Shown here piece by piece: positions 42,921 to 51,911 of a stretch of DNA of 64,000 nucleotides. Below the pieces are notes generated by a model. It was not told the DNA's origin. It worked only from the letters and a program-made list of their open reading frames with translations, and made no database searches. The stretch comes from an uncultured Campylobacterales bacterium (GTDB taxonomy: Bacteria; Campylobacterota; Campylobacteria; Campylobacterales; Sulfurimonadaceae): positions 1 through 64,000 of the forward strand of contig CAITKP010000036.1 in assembly GCA_903892995.1 (NCBI GenBank), given 5' to 3'. The position numbers and the translations under genes were made by a program. Numbering within the stretch: the stretch's first letter is position 1; each line of letters opens with the position of its first letter.

Positions 42921-44015
42921 ATGCAATTTAATCTTCTTTTTATTGGCAATAAATTTTCAAATAACAGCTATCTTAGAGATTATATTCTTCGAGAAGTTGA
43001 AAAAAAGATCGGTTTTATTGACTCTATCACTTTTTATCAAGAGAATGACAACTCACTTTTTTTATATCTTGAACGTGAGCTTTCAAGTGCAAATAAACTT
43101 CTTATCATTACCACAAAACAGCATTTTAGTATTGTTGGAAAACTTTTATGCACAGTCACAGCAGACAATCAAATACTCAAAGAAAATATGCTTCTTCCTT
43201 CACGTTGTGCAGTTTATGAAGAGCAAAGCTATCTTTTAAGACATGAAAATACTATTGTAAATGTCTTACATGTAGATGAACTGACACAATTTCCAAGACT
43301 ACTTTTAGAAAATGAAAACTCTAGCGCAACAATCCATCTTTTTCGAGAAGACAAAGAGAGTGCCAAAGCTCTACTTTCACCAATAGCACAAACAAATGAG
43401 GTAAAAATCGAGTTTACAGATATCGTAGAAAATTGGCTAAAAATAGATATCAGAAGTAGAAAATATGGAAATATCACACAATTTATCTCATCGGCAAAAC
43501 AGCTTTTAAACTCAAAAATTATCACCGCATCCAATATCCCTGCATATATCATCGAAAAATTGCACCATGCAAACAAAAAAGTCACTTTTGCTGAAAGCTG
43601 TACGGGAGGTCTTCTCTCACATATGTTCACTCAAGAGAGCGGAGCATCAAATGTATTTGATGGCTCTCTCATCACATACTCCAATGCTCTCAAAGAGAAC
43701 TGGCTAGCAGTTGATCATACCAATCTAGAAAGTTTTGGTGCCGTAAGCGCGGAAGTAGCTCAAGAGATGAGTGAGGGTGCGCTCAATGTCAGTTATGCAC
43801 ACTACTCTGTTGCTGTAAGCGGAATAGCAGGTCCCACAGGTGGAAGCGAGGAAAAACCAGTAGGCACAGTTTATATCAGTGCTAGAAGTAAAAAAAATGA
43901 ACAAACACATAGATTGCAACTTAGTGGGGATAGAAAATATATACAAGAACAGAGTGCCCTTTATGCGATAAAAATGCTTCTTGAGATTGATAAAGAGCTT
44001 TTTTTTACAAATTAG
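42921..44015 (+). CDS. CinA C-terminal domain protein (nicotinamide-nucleotide amidase family) with diverged N-terminal region
   Basis: VTFAESCTGGLLSHMFTQ...GSLITYSNALKENWL...YSVAVSGIAGPTGGSEEKPVGTVYI. Confidence 0.9.
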   Translation: MQFNLLFIGNKFSNNSYLRDYILREVEKKIGFIDSITFYQENDNSLFLYLERELSSANKLLIITTKQHFSIVGKLLCTVTADNQILKENMLLPSRCAVYEEQSYLLRHENTIVNVLHVDELTQFPRLLLENENSSATIHLFREDKESAKALLSPIAQTNEVKIEFTDIVENWLKIDIRSRKYGNITQFISSAKQLLNSKIITASNIPAYIIEKLHHANKKVTFAESCTGGLLSHMFTQESGASNVFDGSLITYSNALKENWLAVDHTNLESFGAVSAEVAQEMSEGALNVSYAHYSVAVSGIAGPTGGSEEKPVGTVYISARSKKNEQTHRLQLSGDRKYIQEQSALYAIKMLLEIDKELFFTN

Positions 44016-44083
44016 TCAAAAGCTCTTGACTTTTAGTTTTGTTTTCCATATAATTTCGCCCTCACAAGTCAGTGAGCGCAAAT

Positions 44084-44159
44084 GTCTCGTTAGCTCAGTT
44101 GGTAGAGCACGTCACTTTTAATGATGTGGCCGATGGTTCGAGTCCATCACGGGACACCA
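44084..44159 (+). tRNA. tRNA-Lys (UUU)
   Basis: GTCTCGT/ACGGGAC acceptor, anticodon loop CTTTTAA, GGTTCGAGTCC T-arm, encoded CCA. Confidence 0.97.
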
Positions 44160-44173
44160 GTGACAATATAGGT

Positions 44174-44250
44174 GCAGCGGTAGTTCAGTTGGTCAGAATA
44201 CCTGCCTGTCACGCAGGGGGTCGCGGGTTCGAGCCCCGTCCGCTGCGCCA
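44174..44250 (+). tRNA. tRNA-Asp (GUC)
   Basis: GCAGCGG/CCGCTGC acceptor, anticodon loop CTGTCAC, encoded CCA. Confidence 0.97.
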
Positions 44251-44264
44251 CTTTTAAAAATAAT

Positions 44265-44340
44265 GGGCGTTTAGCTCAGTTGGTAGAGCGCTACCCTTAC
44301 AAGGTAGATGTCACAGGTTCGAGTCCTGTAATGCCCACCA
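44265..44340 (+). tRNA. tRNA-Val (UAC)
   Basis: GGGCGTT/AATGCCC acceptor, anticodon loop CTTACAA, encoded CCA. Confidence 0.97.
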
Positions 44341-44370
44341 TTTTTTATATATAACATATAAGATAAAGAC

Positions 44371-44447
44371 GCAGCGGTAGTTCAGTTGGTTAGAATACCT
44401 GCCTGTCACGCAGGGGGTCGCGGGTTCGAGCCCCGTCCGCTGCGCCA
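44371..44447 (+). tRNA. tRNA-Asp (GUC), second copy
   Basis: Same as 44174-44250 except one D-loop base (GGTCAG vs GGTTAG). Confidence 0.97.
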
Positions 44448-44598
44448 CTTTTTTTCTCACTCTTCATTCACACATTCAAAAATATCCCGCCCATTCAACA
44501 ATCAAGTGCAACACATCTAAAATAAAAATCTTCAAAAAACATCCTAAAATGCTTCAAAAACTATAGACTCAAATGCACTTTCAAACTGCACCACTTCG

Positions 44599-44619
44599 AA
44601 CCTCTTGAGGGAGGTTTTT
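44599..44619 (+). terminator. Possible terminator of the tRNA cluster
   Basis: AACCTC-TTGAGG-GAGGTT followed by TTT. Confidence 0.4.
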
Positions 44620-44645
44620 CAGCGATGCATAAGAGTTTATCAACA

Positions 44646-45929
44646 CTAAAATTTTACTTGTAATTTACTGGTGTATTCTCTTAAGATCTCATTTAGTGCA
44701 GTAAATACCCCTTGACTTGCTGACTCTATCTCATCAACCATCATTTCAATCTCTTGTTTTGAGCACATAACCGATGTGCCCCCACATTTTTCTGCAAGTG
44801 TATTGGCTTTTTGATGTACAAGTCTATGAGGAGTTTCTAGGCTTCTAAATGCATTTGTCGTTTTGAATTTATTCGCTGTATCGTTATACCACTTACCAAG
44901 GCGACAAGCATCAGAGCCGCTTGCATGAAACTCATTTTTTTCACCAAAAATAAGTGCATAGACATTATTTTTATAGATAACATGATCTAGTTTTGCAAGG
45001 GCAACAAACACTTGTGCACCGATGGTATCAGCCTCGTGGTTTGTTTGAATTGCATTTTGTTTAAAAGTTTCTATTTTTTGTGCGGTCTGGTAAATAAATT
45101 CTTTAAGTATGCCAGTCTCTGAGCTTAAAAGTTCTGTAGCTGACTTAATATCATCCGTTTCTTGCTGCATCGTTTTTACAACAACAGATATTTCGCTTGT
45201 TGCCTTTTGTGTACGTTCTGCAAGTTTTCTTACTTCATCTGCAACAACTGCAAATCCTCTTCCATGTTCTCCTGCACGAGCTGCTTCAATTGCCGCATTA
45301 AGAGCTAAGAGGTTTGTTTGATCTGCGATGTCAGTAATTAAACTTACTACTTGTGAGATCTCTGATGCTCTTTCAAAAAGGGAATCTGAGCGTGATGTAG
45401 CATCTTGCATACTGTGTGCTAGTAGATCAACTTTTTCGACGCTGTCATTAATTAAAACAAGTCCACTATCTGCATTTACAACAGTTGATTCTGCCTCTTG
45501 TTCCATCTGTTTGAGTTCTTCTAGTAGCATTGCAAACATAGATTGGTTTTCTTTAAAAGAGGAACCTACAGATTCTTGATGTTTTGCCATAAGGTTTCCA
45601 GCAGTTTTCACATTTGTTTTAATAAAACGATACGCATCTGAGCCATCTTGTAATCTTTTATGCACAACCTTTGCTTCGCAATTGTCGATTTTTATTATTT
45701 CTTGATTTTTTGCAAGCTCTGTTTGTATGGTGCTAATATTTACATTAATGTCATTTACTGCTTTGTTCGTAAAAACAACAGAACCATTTTTTAATACCAT
45801 AAGCTTTTCTTCCATTGAAAAACCTACTAATTCTTTAAGGAAATCATTTTCTTTCTCCAATGCTTCACATCTCTCACGATATGTAACTACCTCTTGTTCT
45901 AAACGATGTACATCTTTTTTAAAGAACAT
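44646..45929 (-). CDS. Methyl-accepting chemotaxis protein with CZB domain
   Basis: [78 protein letters not shown]; start MFFKKD with AAAGGA upstream preferred over ORF start 46019. Confidence 0.92.
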   Translation of the reverse strand: MFFKKDVHRLEQEVVTYRERCEALEKENDFLKELVGFSMEEKLMVLKNGSVVFTNKAVNDINVNISTIQTELAKNQEIIKIDNCEAKVVHKRLQDGSDAYRFIKTNVKTAGNLMAKHQESVGSSFKENQSMFAMLLEELKQMEQEAESTVVNADSGLVLINDSVEKVDLLAHSMQDATSRSDSLFERASEISQVVSLITDIADQTNLLALNAAIEAARAGEHGRGFAVVADEVRKLAERTQKATSEISVVVKTMQQETDDIKSATELLSSETGILKEFIYQTAQKIETFKQNAIQTNHEADTIGAQVFVALAKLDHVIYKNNVYALIFGEKNEFHASGSDACRLGKWYNDTANKFKTTNAFRSLETPHRLVHQKANTLAEKCGGTSVMCSKQEIEMMVDEIESASQGVFTALNEILREYTSKLQVKF

Positions 45930-45981
45930 ATCTTTTCCTTTACTGCGACTAATTAAAATATTTTTGAAATATATCTGATCA

Positions 45982-46011
45982 GTGTTGCAATTGTGTTGCA
46001 ATTGTGTTGCA
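45982..46011. repeat. 11-bp tandem repeat GTGTTGCAATT x ~2.7
   Basis: GTGTTGCAATT GTGTTGCAATT GTGTTGCA read directly, upstream of the MCP gene. Confidence 0.9.
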
Positions 46012-46192
46012 TAGTACAAAATACAAAAATTAAAATATTTCGTTCAATATTTCTAAAATTAATTGCAAAGAATGTTCACCATCTTAAGGGTTTTAAAGGA
46101 GCTTGAATATTAGATTTTCATTATGGACAATCCAAAAAGCTTCCTGTGTCATTTGATTTTCGCAGATACTCCATGTAAATGCTGCTTATTCT

Positions 46193-47959
46193 TTAAAGTA
46201 ACTGATTTTTTATAAACTCCATATAATGCCCCTCTTCACGTTCTAACTCTTTATGAGTTCCGCTTTGTACGATCTCTCCATTTTCTAAAACATAGATCTT
46301 ATCTGCATTTTTGACAGTGCTAAGACGATGCGCAATTGTAATGACTGTTTTATCTTTTAAAAGCGGTGTAATGCTTGTGTAGAGTTTTGCTTCAGTATGC
46401 ACATCTAGCGCTGAAGTGGATTCATCAAAGATGACAACACTTGGATTTGCCAGTATCATTCTTGCTATACTCAAACGCTGTCTTTGCCCTCCAGAGAGAC
46501 GGATACCATGATGCCCTACTATCGTATCGAGTCCAAGAGGCATCGCATAAACCATCTCTTCTAGTTGTGCGATTTTGAGTGCTTGATATATCTGCTCATC
46601 ATCTATCTCCTCGCCCATTGTGATATTAAATCGAAGTGTTGAGTTAAAAAGGATCGGCATTTGCAGGACTAAAAATATTTTTTTTCTGAGCTCTTTTTTA
46701 TCCAACTCTTCAATAGAAATATCGTTACATGTAAAGGTTCCTGCATCTTTTTCATAAAACCCAGATATCACCTGAGCGAGTGTCGTTTTTCCGCTTCCAC
46801 TCGCTCCAATAAGCGCTATCTTCGAACCTGATGCAATATCCAAAGAGATATCTTTTACTATTTTTTTATCTTGATTGTATGAAAACTCCAGATTTTTAAG
46901 AGAGATGTTTACATGGTAACCCTCAAGAAGTTTTGTACCACTTAACTCTGTTTTTAGCGACAAGAGTTTATTGAGTCTTTTGAGTGCTGCCATCGCTAAA
47001 GCGTATGAATACTGCATCGAGAGGATATCTTGCACAGGTGTCATAATAAACCAGATATATCCAAACATCGCAAACATCATACCAATACTCAAATCACTAT
47101 AAGCCACAAGTAAAAGCCCACTCGCTCGTAACAACTCAAAAAAAATCAAAAATATCGTATAAGAAAACCGCTCATAGGCCACACTTTTATATCCATAAGC
47201 ATTGGAGGTTTTTTGAATATTATCTGCAAGATCAACAGCTTTTGAAAAAAAGTACTGCTCTTTGTTACTGGCTTTAATCTGTCCATACAACTCTAAACTT
47301 TCCCCAACACTCTCTTGAAACTTCTCTATAGCTTCATTTTCATCTTTTTTAAGTCGCCCTACACTCTTAGACATTTTTCTGCTCACAAACATAATAAGCG
47401 GTTGTATAAAAAGGATCAAAACTCCTAAAATAGGATTGATGCTTATCATAACGATTCCCACTGCTATGAGCGTAAGCACAGAGGCGATAAACTTACTCAC
47501 ACTTGAAATAAGAAAGCTATCTAAAGTGTTGACATCAGTGATAAGATTTGCACTTATCGCTCCGCTTCCAAGTGTCTCATACTCATTCATAGAGGTGATT
47601 TGCAGATGTTCTATAAGCCTTTTACGGATCATAAAAGTCACATACTTTGAGATCTTTGTAAAAATTTTTGTAATCACGACACCAAGTAAAAAATAGATAA
47701 AGCGTAAAATTACAACAGCCAAAGTCACTAAAGCGATATAGTAAAAAACACTCCCACTTCCAAAAAAAGCATCAATGGTATGCACTGCATAAGAGGGTTT
47801 ATGAAGCAACACCTCATCGACCATAATAGGCAACATAAGCGGAATAGGCACGCTCACAAGGATGACGACAAGGGTTATGATTTGCCCATAAATAAGAGCA
47901 GACTTTTGATGCAACATCAATTTAAAGATAGATTTGAGAGTTATAGGTTCTTTATTCAT
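46193..47959 (-). CDS. ABC transporter, fused permease/ATPase (exporter type)
   Basis: GASGSGKTTLAQ Walker A, LSGGQRQRLSIARMIL signature, VVIFDESTSALD Walker B. Confidence 0.93.
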   Translation of the reverse strand: MNKEPITLKSIFKLMLHQKSALIYGQIITLVVILVSVPIPLMLPIMVDEVLLHKPSYAVHTIDAFFGSGSVFYYIALVTLAVVILRFIYFLLGVVITKIFTKISKYVTFMIRKRLIEHLQITSMNEYETLGSGAISANLITDVNTLDSFLISSVSKFIASVLTLIAVGIVMISINPILGVLILFIQPLIMFVSRKMSKSVGRLKKDENEAIEKFQESVGESLELYGQIKASNKEQYFFSKAVDLADNIQKTSNAYGYKSVAYERFSYTIFLIFFELLRASGLLLVAYSDLSIGMMFAMFGYIWFIMTPVQDILSMQYSYALAMAALKRLNKLLSLKTELSGTKLLEGYHVNISLKNLEFSYNQDKKIVKDISLDIASGSKIALIGASGSGKTTLAQVISGFYEKDAGTFTCNDISIEELDKKELRKKIFLVLQMPILFNSTLRFNITMGEEIDDEQIYQALKIAQLEEMVYAMPLGLDTIVGHHGIRLSGGQRQRLSIARMILANPSVVIFDESTSALDVHTEAKLYTSITPLLKDKTVITIAHRLSTVKNADKIYVLENGEIVQSGTHKELEREEGHYMEFIKNQLL

Positions 47960-48032
47960 AATGCAATTATATTCCTTACATGTAAAATCTATTTCTTATA
48001 GTAAAATTAGCAAAAAAATTTAAAAGAGCAGC

Positions 48033-48620
48033 ATGCAAAGAGTAGAGTTTGGCGATCATTATAGAGATAGAACAAATGCTGTATTTTTAGCGATTTACGT
48101 TGATAAAATATCCCCTTGGAAATACTTTAACGATGATATAAAACATATGATCTGTCCAGCTATGATTATGATAGACAGATGGGATGGTCGCATGGGTTTT
48201 CCTGGTGGAACGGTTGATGCGGGAGAGAATCTTTTAGATGCTCTAGTACGTGAAGTCAAAGAGGAGATCGGCATCACCGTAAAAGCTGATAAAGTACGTC
48301 CCGTTGCAACACATCTTGGTAAAATTGCTACACATCTTTTTGCTCTTGAAGTGCTTGAGATAGAGTTTTTACACATCTATTATCATATACTGAGTAACTT
48401 CTCTCGCTCTATTTTGTTGCACGCTTATGAAGAGGGAGATAAATCCCATTTTATGTCAGAGATCACAGGCATCAAGATCGTCCCCATTTTTGAACATAAG
48501 AACAAAGGGATCAATCTTTTTTTACAAAACTCTTTTGCAGGTTCTGCAAGAGATGAGATTTTAATTATGCTGAGTGAACTTTTTAATCTTGACATAGAGA
48601 AGTTCAAAAACTTTAGATAA
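48033..48620 (+). CDS. NUDIX hydrolase
   Basis: GFPGGTVDAGENLLDALVREVKEEIGI Nudix box. Confidence 0.92.
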   Translation: MQRVEFGDHYRDRTNAVFLAIYVDKISPWKYFNDDIKHMICPAMIMIDRWDGRMGFPGGTVDAGENLLDALVREVKEEIGITVKADKVRPVATHLGKIATHLFALEVLEIEFLHIYYHILSNFSRSILLHAYEEGDKSHFMSEITGIKIVPIFEHKNKGINLFLQNSFAGSARDEILIMLSELFNLDIEKFKNFR

Positions 48621-48668
48621 TATGCGAGTTTCCCTCTTCCCTTCATTCTTTCAATGCTTTTATTACTT

Positions 48669-51600
48669 TTATTGAGAAAGCTTTCTATTTCTAAATGCTA
48701 CGCCAATGAGTACAAAGATGATTAAATAAGTCACAGGTACAAATTCAGGAATCGGTACGGGATCGCCTTTTGCATATGAGTGCATCCCTGCGAGATAATA
48801 GTTCACTCCAAAGTAAGTCATAATGACTGATGTAAATGCTAAAAGTGAAATAACACTATAGTTATAAGCGTTATAAATTGGCTTGATAAATCTCAAATGC
48901 ACAACAACAGCATAAACTAAAATAGTCACCAATGCCCATGTCTCTTTTGGATCCCAGCCCCAGTAACGTCCCCAGCTCTCATTTGCCCAAACACCACCAA
49001 GAAAGTTACCGACAGTAAGCAGTGCAAGACCGATAAGTAAACTCATCTCATTAATGGCGTTAAGCTCCAAAATAGAGCTCGTGATACGTTGCTCGTTTTT
49101 AGCATTTTTAAGTGCGAAAAGAAGCACTGTGATGAAACCAAGCAACGCCCCAAGACCCAAAAATCCATAACTAGCTGTAATCATAGAAACGTGAATATCA
49201 AGCCAGTAGGATTGTAAAACTGGTACAAGATTTGTCACTTTTGGATCCATCCAACTCAAATGCGCTACAAAGAGGATCAAACCTGCGAGTATCGAAGTCG
49301 AAGCCAAAGTTATCGGAGAGTGTTTTGAGAAGATAAATCCAGCCAAAACCGTCGCCCAAGCGATATAAACCATAGACTCAAAACCATTTGACCAAGGAGC
49401 ATGACCTGAGATATACCAACGAATCGCAAGACCTATCGTGTGTACGACAAAAAATGCTACAAGTAAAACCATTGCCGCTTTATTTAACTTTGTAAGATTA
49501 AATGATGGTTTGAGTATTTTGACAAATGAAAAGATTAAAAGTACAAAACCTATCAAAAAGTAAAGTGGCCAGAGTATCTCAAAAATATTTGAATGGTTAT
49601 AAAGTATCTCTAGTTTGATCTTATTTTTATCTGGATATACAGCAGCGCCATAAAACTTTTGGTAGCTTTTGATTCCCTCAAGTCCTGCATTTGCTTTTGT
49701 CCAATTTCCAGTTTTTAAAGCCTCATCGATACCAGAAAAATAAACAACAGCTGCATCTTTTACTTTTGTTGCCGAATCTTGATCGAAAGTTCTAAGTCCC
49801 TCGATAGTATCAACCCATTTTTGATTCATATCATTTGGTTTTGGCCAAATTTTGATGAGTGAACCTGTATAAACCATAAATGCAACATTGACGCGTTCAT
49901 CAACTGCCAACACTGCTTTGTCAAACTGATTTCTATCTTTTGGTGCTTTACGAGATGCCTCTTCAGCATATTGCGCTAGTTTATACCCTTCCACATTTGT
50001 TGGTGAAACAAAAAACTCTGAAAATGAAGCGTATTTTTCATCTTCGCCGATGCCGATAAATTTGTTGATCTCTTTATTGGAAGTGCGGATCATTTTGATC
50101 TCACGCCAAACATCAGGACGAATCATCATTCCAAGGACAATCTGATTTGCATCAAGTCCCAAAATCGTGTTTCCTCTATTGATTTTATTTACAATCTCTG
50201 TTGCAAGTGTATCAAGAGGTTTCATCCTTCCATCACTATCTTGAACGACTAACTCGCCAAAAAGTGCAGCATGCTCTTTATCAAAAGATTTTACTGTTTT
50301 GATGAGAGGATTGAGTTCTTGGGCGTGTACGCTACTGACACCAAAAGCAAGAGCAAATACAAAAAACGCTCCTACAACTCTTGAAGATGCAAGCTCTTTA
50401 GCTCTTTGCGAAAGCTTTGCAAATCTTCCATTTGGCATTAAGAGTGAGCCAAAAAGCCCAATTGCAAGAAGCAAATAACCAATATACGTGATGGTTGTTC
50501 CTGGATCGTTATTGACCGAGAGAACAGTTCCCTGCTCATCTTGATCATAAGAGGATTGAAAAAATCTATACCCTCTATGGTCTAAAATGTGGTTCATATA
50601 GATTCTAAAAGGTTCATTCACATTTTGCTCCTTGTCAATTACACTCACTTCACTTGCATACGATGATGGCATCATAGAACCAGGATATCGCTCAAGTTGA
50701 AAATCATTGAGTTTGAGTGCAAATGGAAGATTGATAATCTTTGCGCCGTAGTTCAAAGAAATATTTACGCCATCGACAACAACACTTTGATCCTCTCCGA
50801 CCTCATTGTTTTTGCCATACACTAGCACTGATTTTTTCTCTTTGGCACCGCTGATCTCAAAACGAAGTGCATCCATGCCAGAACTTGTTTTTCCTCTTGC
50901 ATTTGGATCGGTGATGACCTCTTCTCTAGCTTTTGGATAAAACTCTCTTAGAACAAAGTTTGTGCCATTGTAAGTGTGAAGTGTACGTGTAGCAAACTCC
51001 TCTTTTTCACTTGCATCTAAAACACCGCTGCTTTTATCATCCATCTTCATATATTGAAGTTGCATTGGGTGGCTCATCATCAAGGTGCCATTGTTGTTGG
51101 AAAGAGTGATTACAGGCTTTTCAAATTTTCTGCCTGAACCAAAATCTAAAACAAGATCACTTGTTTCAAAATAATCTCCCTCTTTGAGTTGAAGCGCTTG
51201 ACCTTGACCATTTAATGTCACCATCATCGTCGCAATTGCACTGCCATTTGCATCTTCAACAAGTTTTATAACCGCATCTGGAATATACTGAGTGAGCTTT
51301 ACATGTAAGCTTTTTCCATCAGCTACGATATCTTTTTCATAGCTGTTATGTGTTCTTTTTGAGAGATAAAGCATCGTAGAGTTTTCACTCTTTCCTGCTT
51401 TGAGATTGACATAAGGCTCTGCACTTTGCATCACTGAAGATGTTTGCCCCTCACGAATATGCATCATTCCCTCAAACCCCATATAACGCGTCACTGCCGC
51501 ACCGATGAGGATCACAAAAAATGAGATGTGAAATGTCAGAATAAGCGCTTTCTCTTTTTTATACATCTTAAAATTGATGATATTTAAGAAAAGATTGATA

Positions 51601-51824
51601 ACAAGAAGTGCCAATAAAACCTCAAACCATCTTGTATTATATATGTCGGCTTTTGCCGTCATCGTTCCAAAGTCATTTTCTATAATGGTTGCATACCCAA
51701 TAGAAAATGCAAAAATGAGCATCAAAACAGCCATCGTTTTCATAGAGCTCATAAATGACAATATTTTTTTCATATGACACCTTTCGCAGTTATACCAAAT
51801 CGAATTTGGTAATAAGGAGCGCAT
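48669..51824 (-). CDS. ResB-ResC (CcsB-CcsA) fused cytochrome c biogenesis protein; start may be MKKILSF at 51773
   Basis: 1051 aa; C-terminal ANESWGRYWGWDPKETWALVT tryptophan-rich motif; N-terminal ResB-like. Confidence 0.93.
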   Translation of the reverse strand: MRSLLPNSIWYNCERCHMKKILSFMSSMKTMAVLMLIFAFSIGYATIIENDFGTMTAKADIYNTRWFEVLLALLVINLFLNIINFKMYKKEKALILTFHISFFVILIGAAVTRYMGFEGMMHIREGQTSSVMQSAEPYVNLKAGKSENSTMLYLSKRTHNSYEKDIVADGKSLHVKLTQYIPDAVIKLVEDANGSAIATMMVTLNGQGQALQLKEGDYFETSDLVLDFGSGRKFEKPVITLSNNNGTLMMSHPMQLQYMKMDDKSSGVLDASEKEEFATRTLHTYNGTNFVLREFYPKAREEVITDPNARGKTSSGMDALRFEISGAKEKKSVLVYGKNNEVGEDQSVVVDGVNISLNYGAKIINLPFALKLNDFQLERYPGSMMPSSYASEVSVIDKEQNVNEPFRIYMNHILDHRGYRFFQSSYDQDEQGTVLSVNNDPGTTITYIGYLLLAIGLFGSLLMPNGRFAKLSQRAKELASSRVVGAFFVFALAFGVSSVHAQELNPLIKTVKSFDKEHAALFGELVVQDSDGRMKPLDTLATEIVNKINRGNTILGLDANQIVLGMMIRPDVWREIKMIRTSNKEINKFIGIGEDEKYASFSEFFVSPTNVEGYKLAQYAEEASRKAPKDRNQFDKAVLAVDERVNVAFMVYTGSLIKIWPKPNDMNQKWVDTIEGLRTFDQDSATKVKDAAVVYFSGIDEALKTGNWTKANAGLEGIKSYQKFYGAAVYPDKNKIKLEILYNHSNIFEILWPLYFLIGFVLLIFSFVKILKPSFNLTKLNKAAMVLLVAFFVVHTIGLAIRWYISGHAPWSNGFESMVYIAWATVLAGFIFSKHSPITLASTSILAGLILFVAHLSWMDPKVTNLVPVLQSYWLDIHVSMITASYGFLGLGALLGFITVLLFALKNAKNEQRITSSILELNAINEMSLLIGLALLTVGNFLGGVWANESWGRYWGWDPKETWALVTILVYAVVVHLRFIKPIYNAYNYSVISLLAFTSVIMTYFGVNYYLAGMHSYAKGDPVPIPEFVPVTYLIIFVLIGVAFRNRKLSQ

Positions 51825-51911
51825 TGTAATAAAACTAAGGTAAATATAGGGATAAAGCAGATAAAAGAGGAAATTGATTAAGCTTACTTAAATGCAAAAT
51901 CCCCTCAAGAA

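Noticed and set aside
44072-44257. 61-aa ORF across the tRNA cluster
   Set aside because: Translates tRNA-Lys and tRNA-Asp sequence (SLAQLVEHVTFNDVADGSSPSRDT); a known type of spurious ORF.
46915-46929. TTTACATGGTAA as a palindrome copy
   Set aside because: Insertion breaks the core symmetry; not counted.
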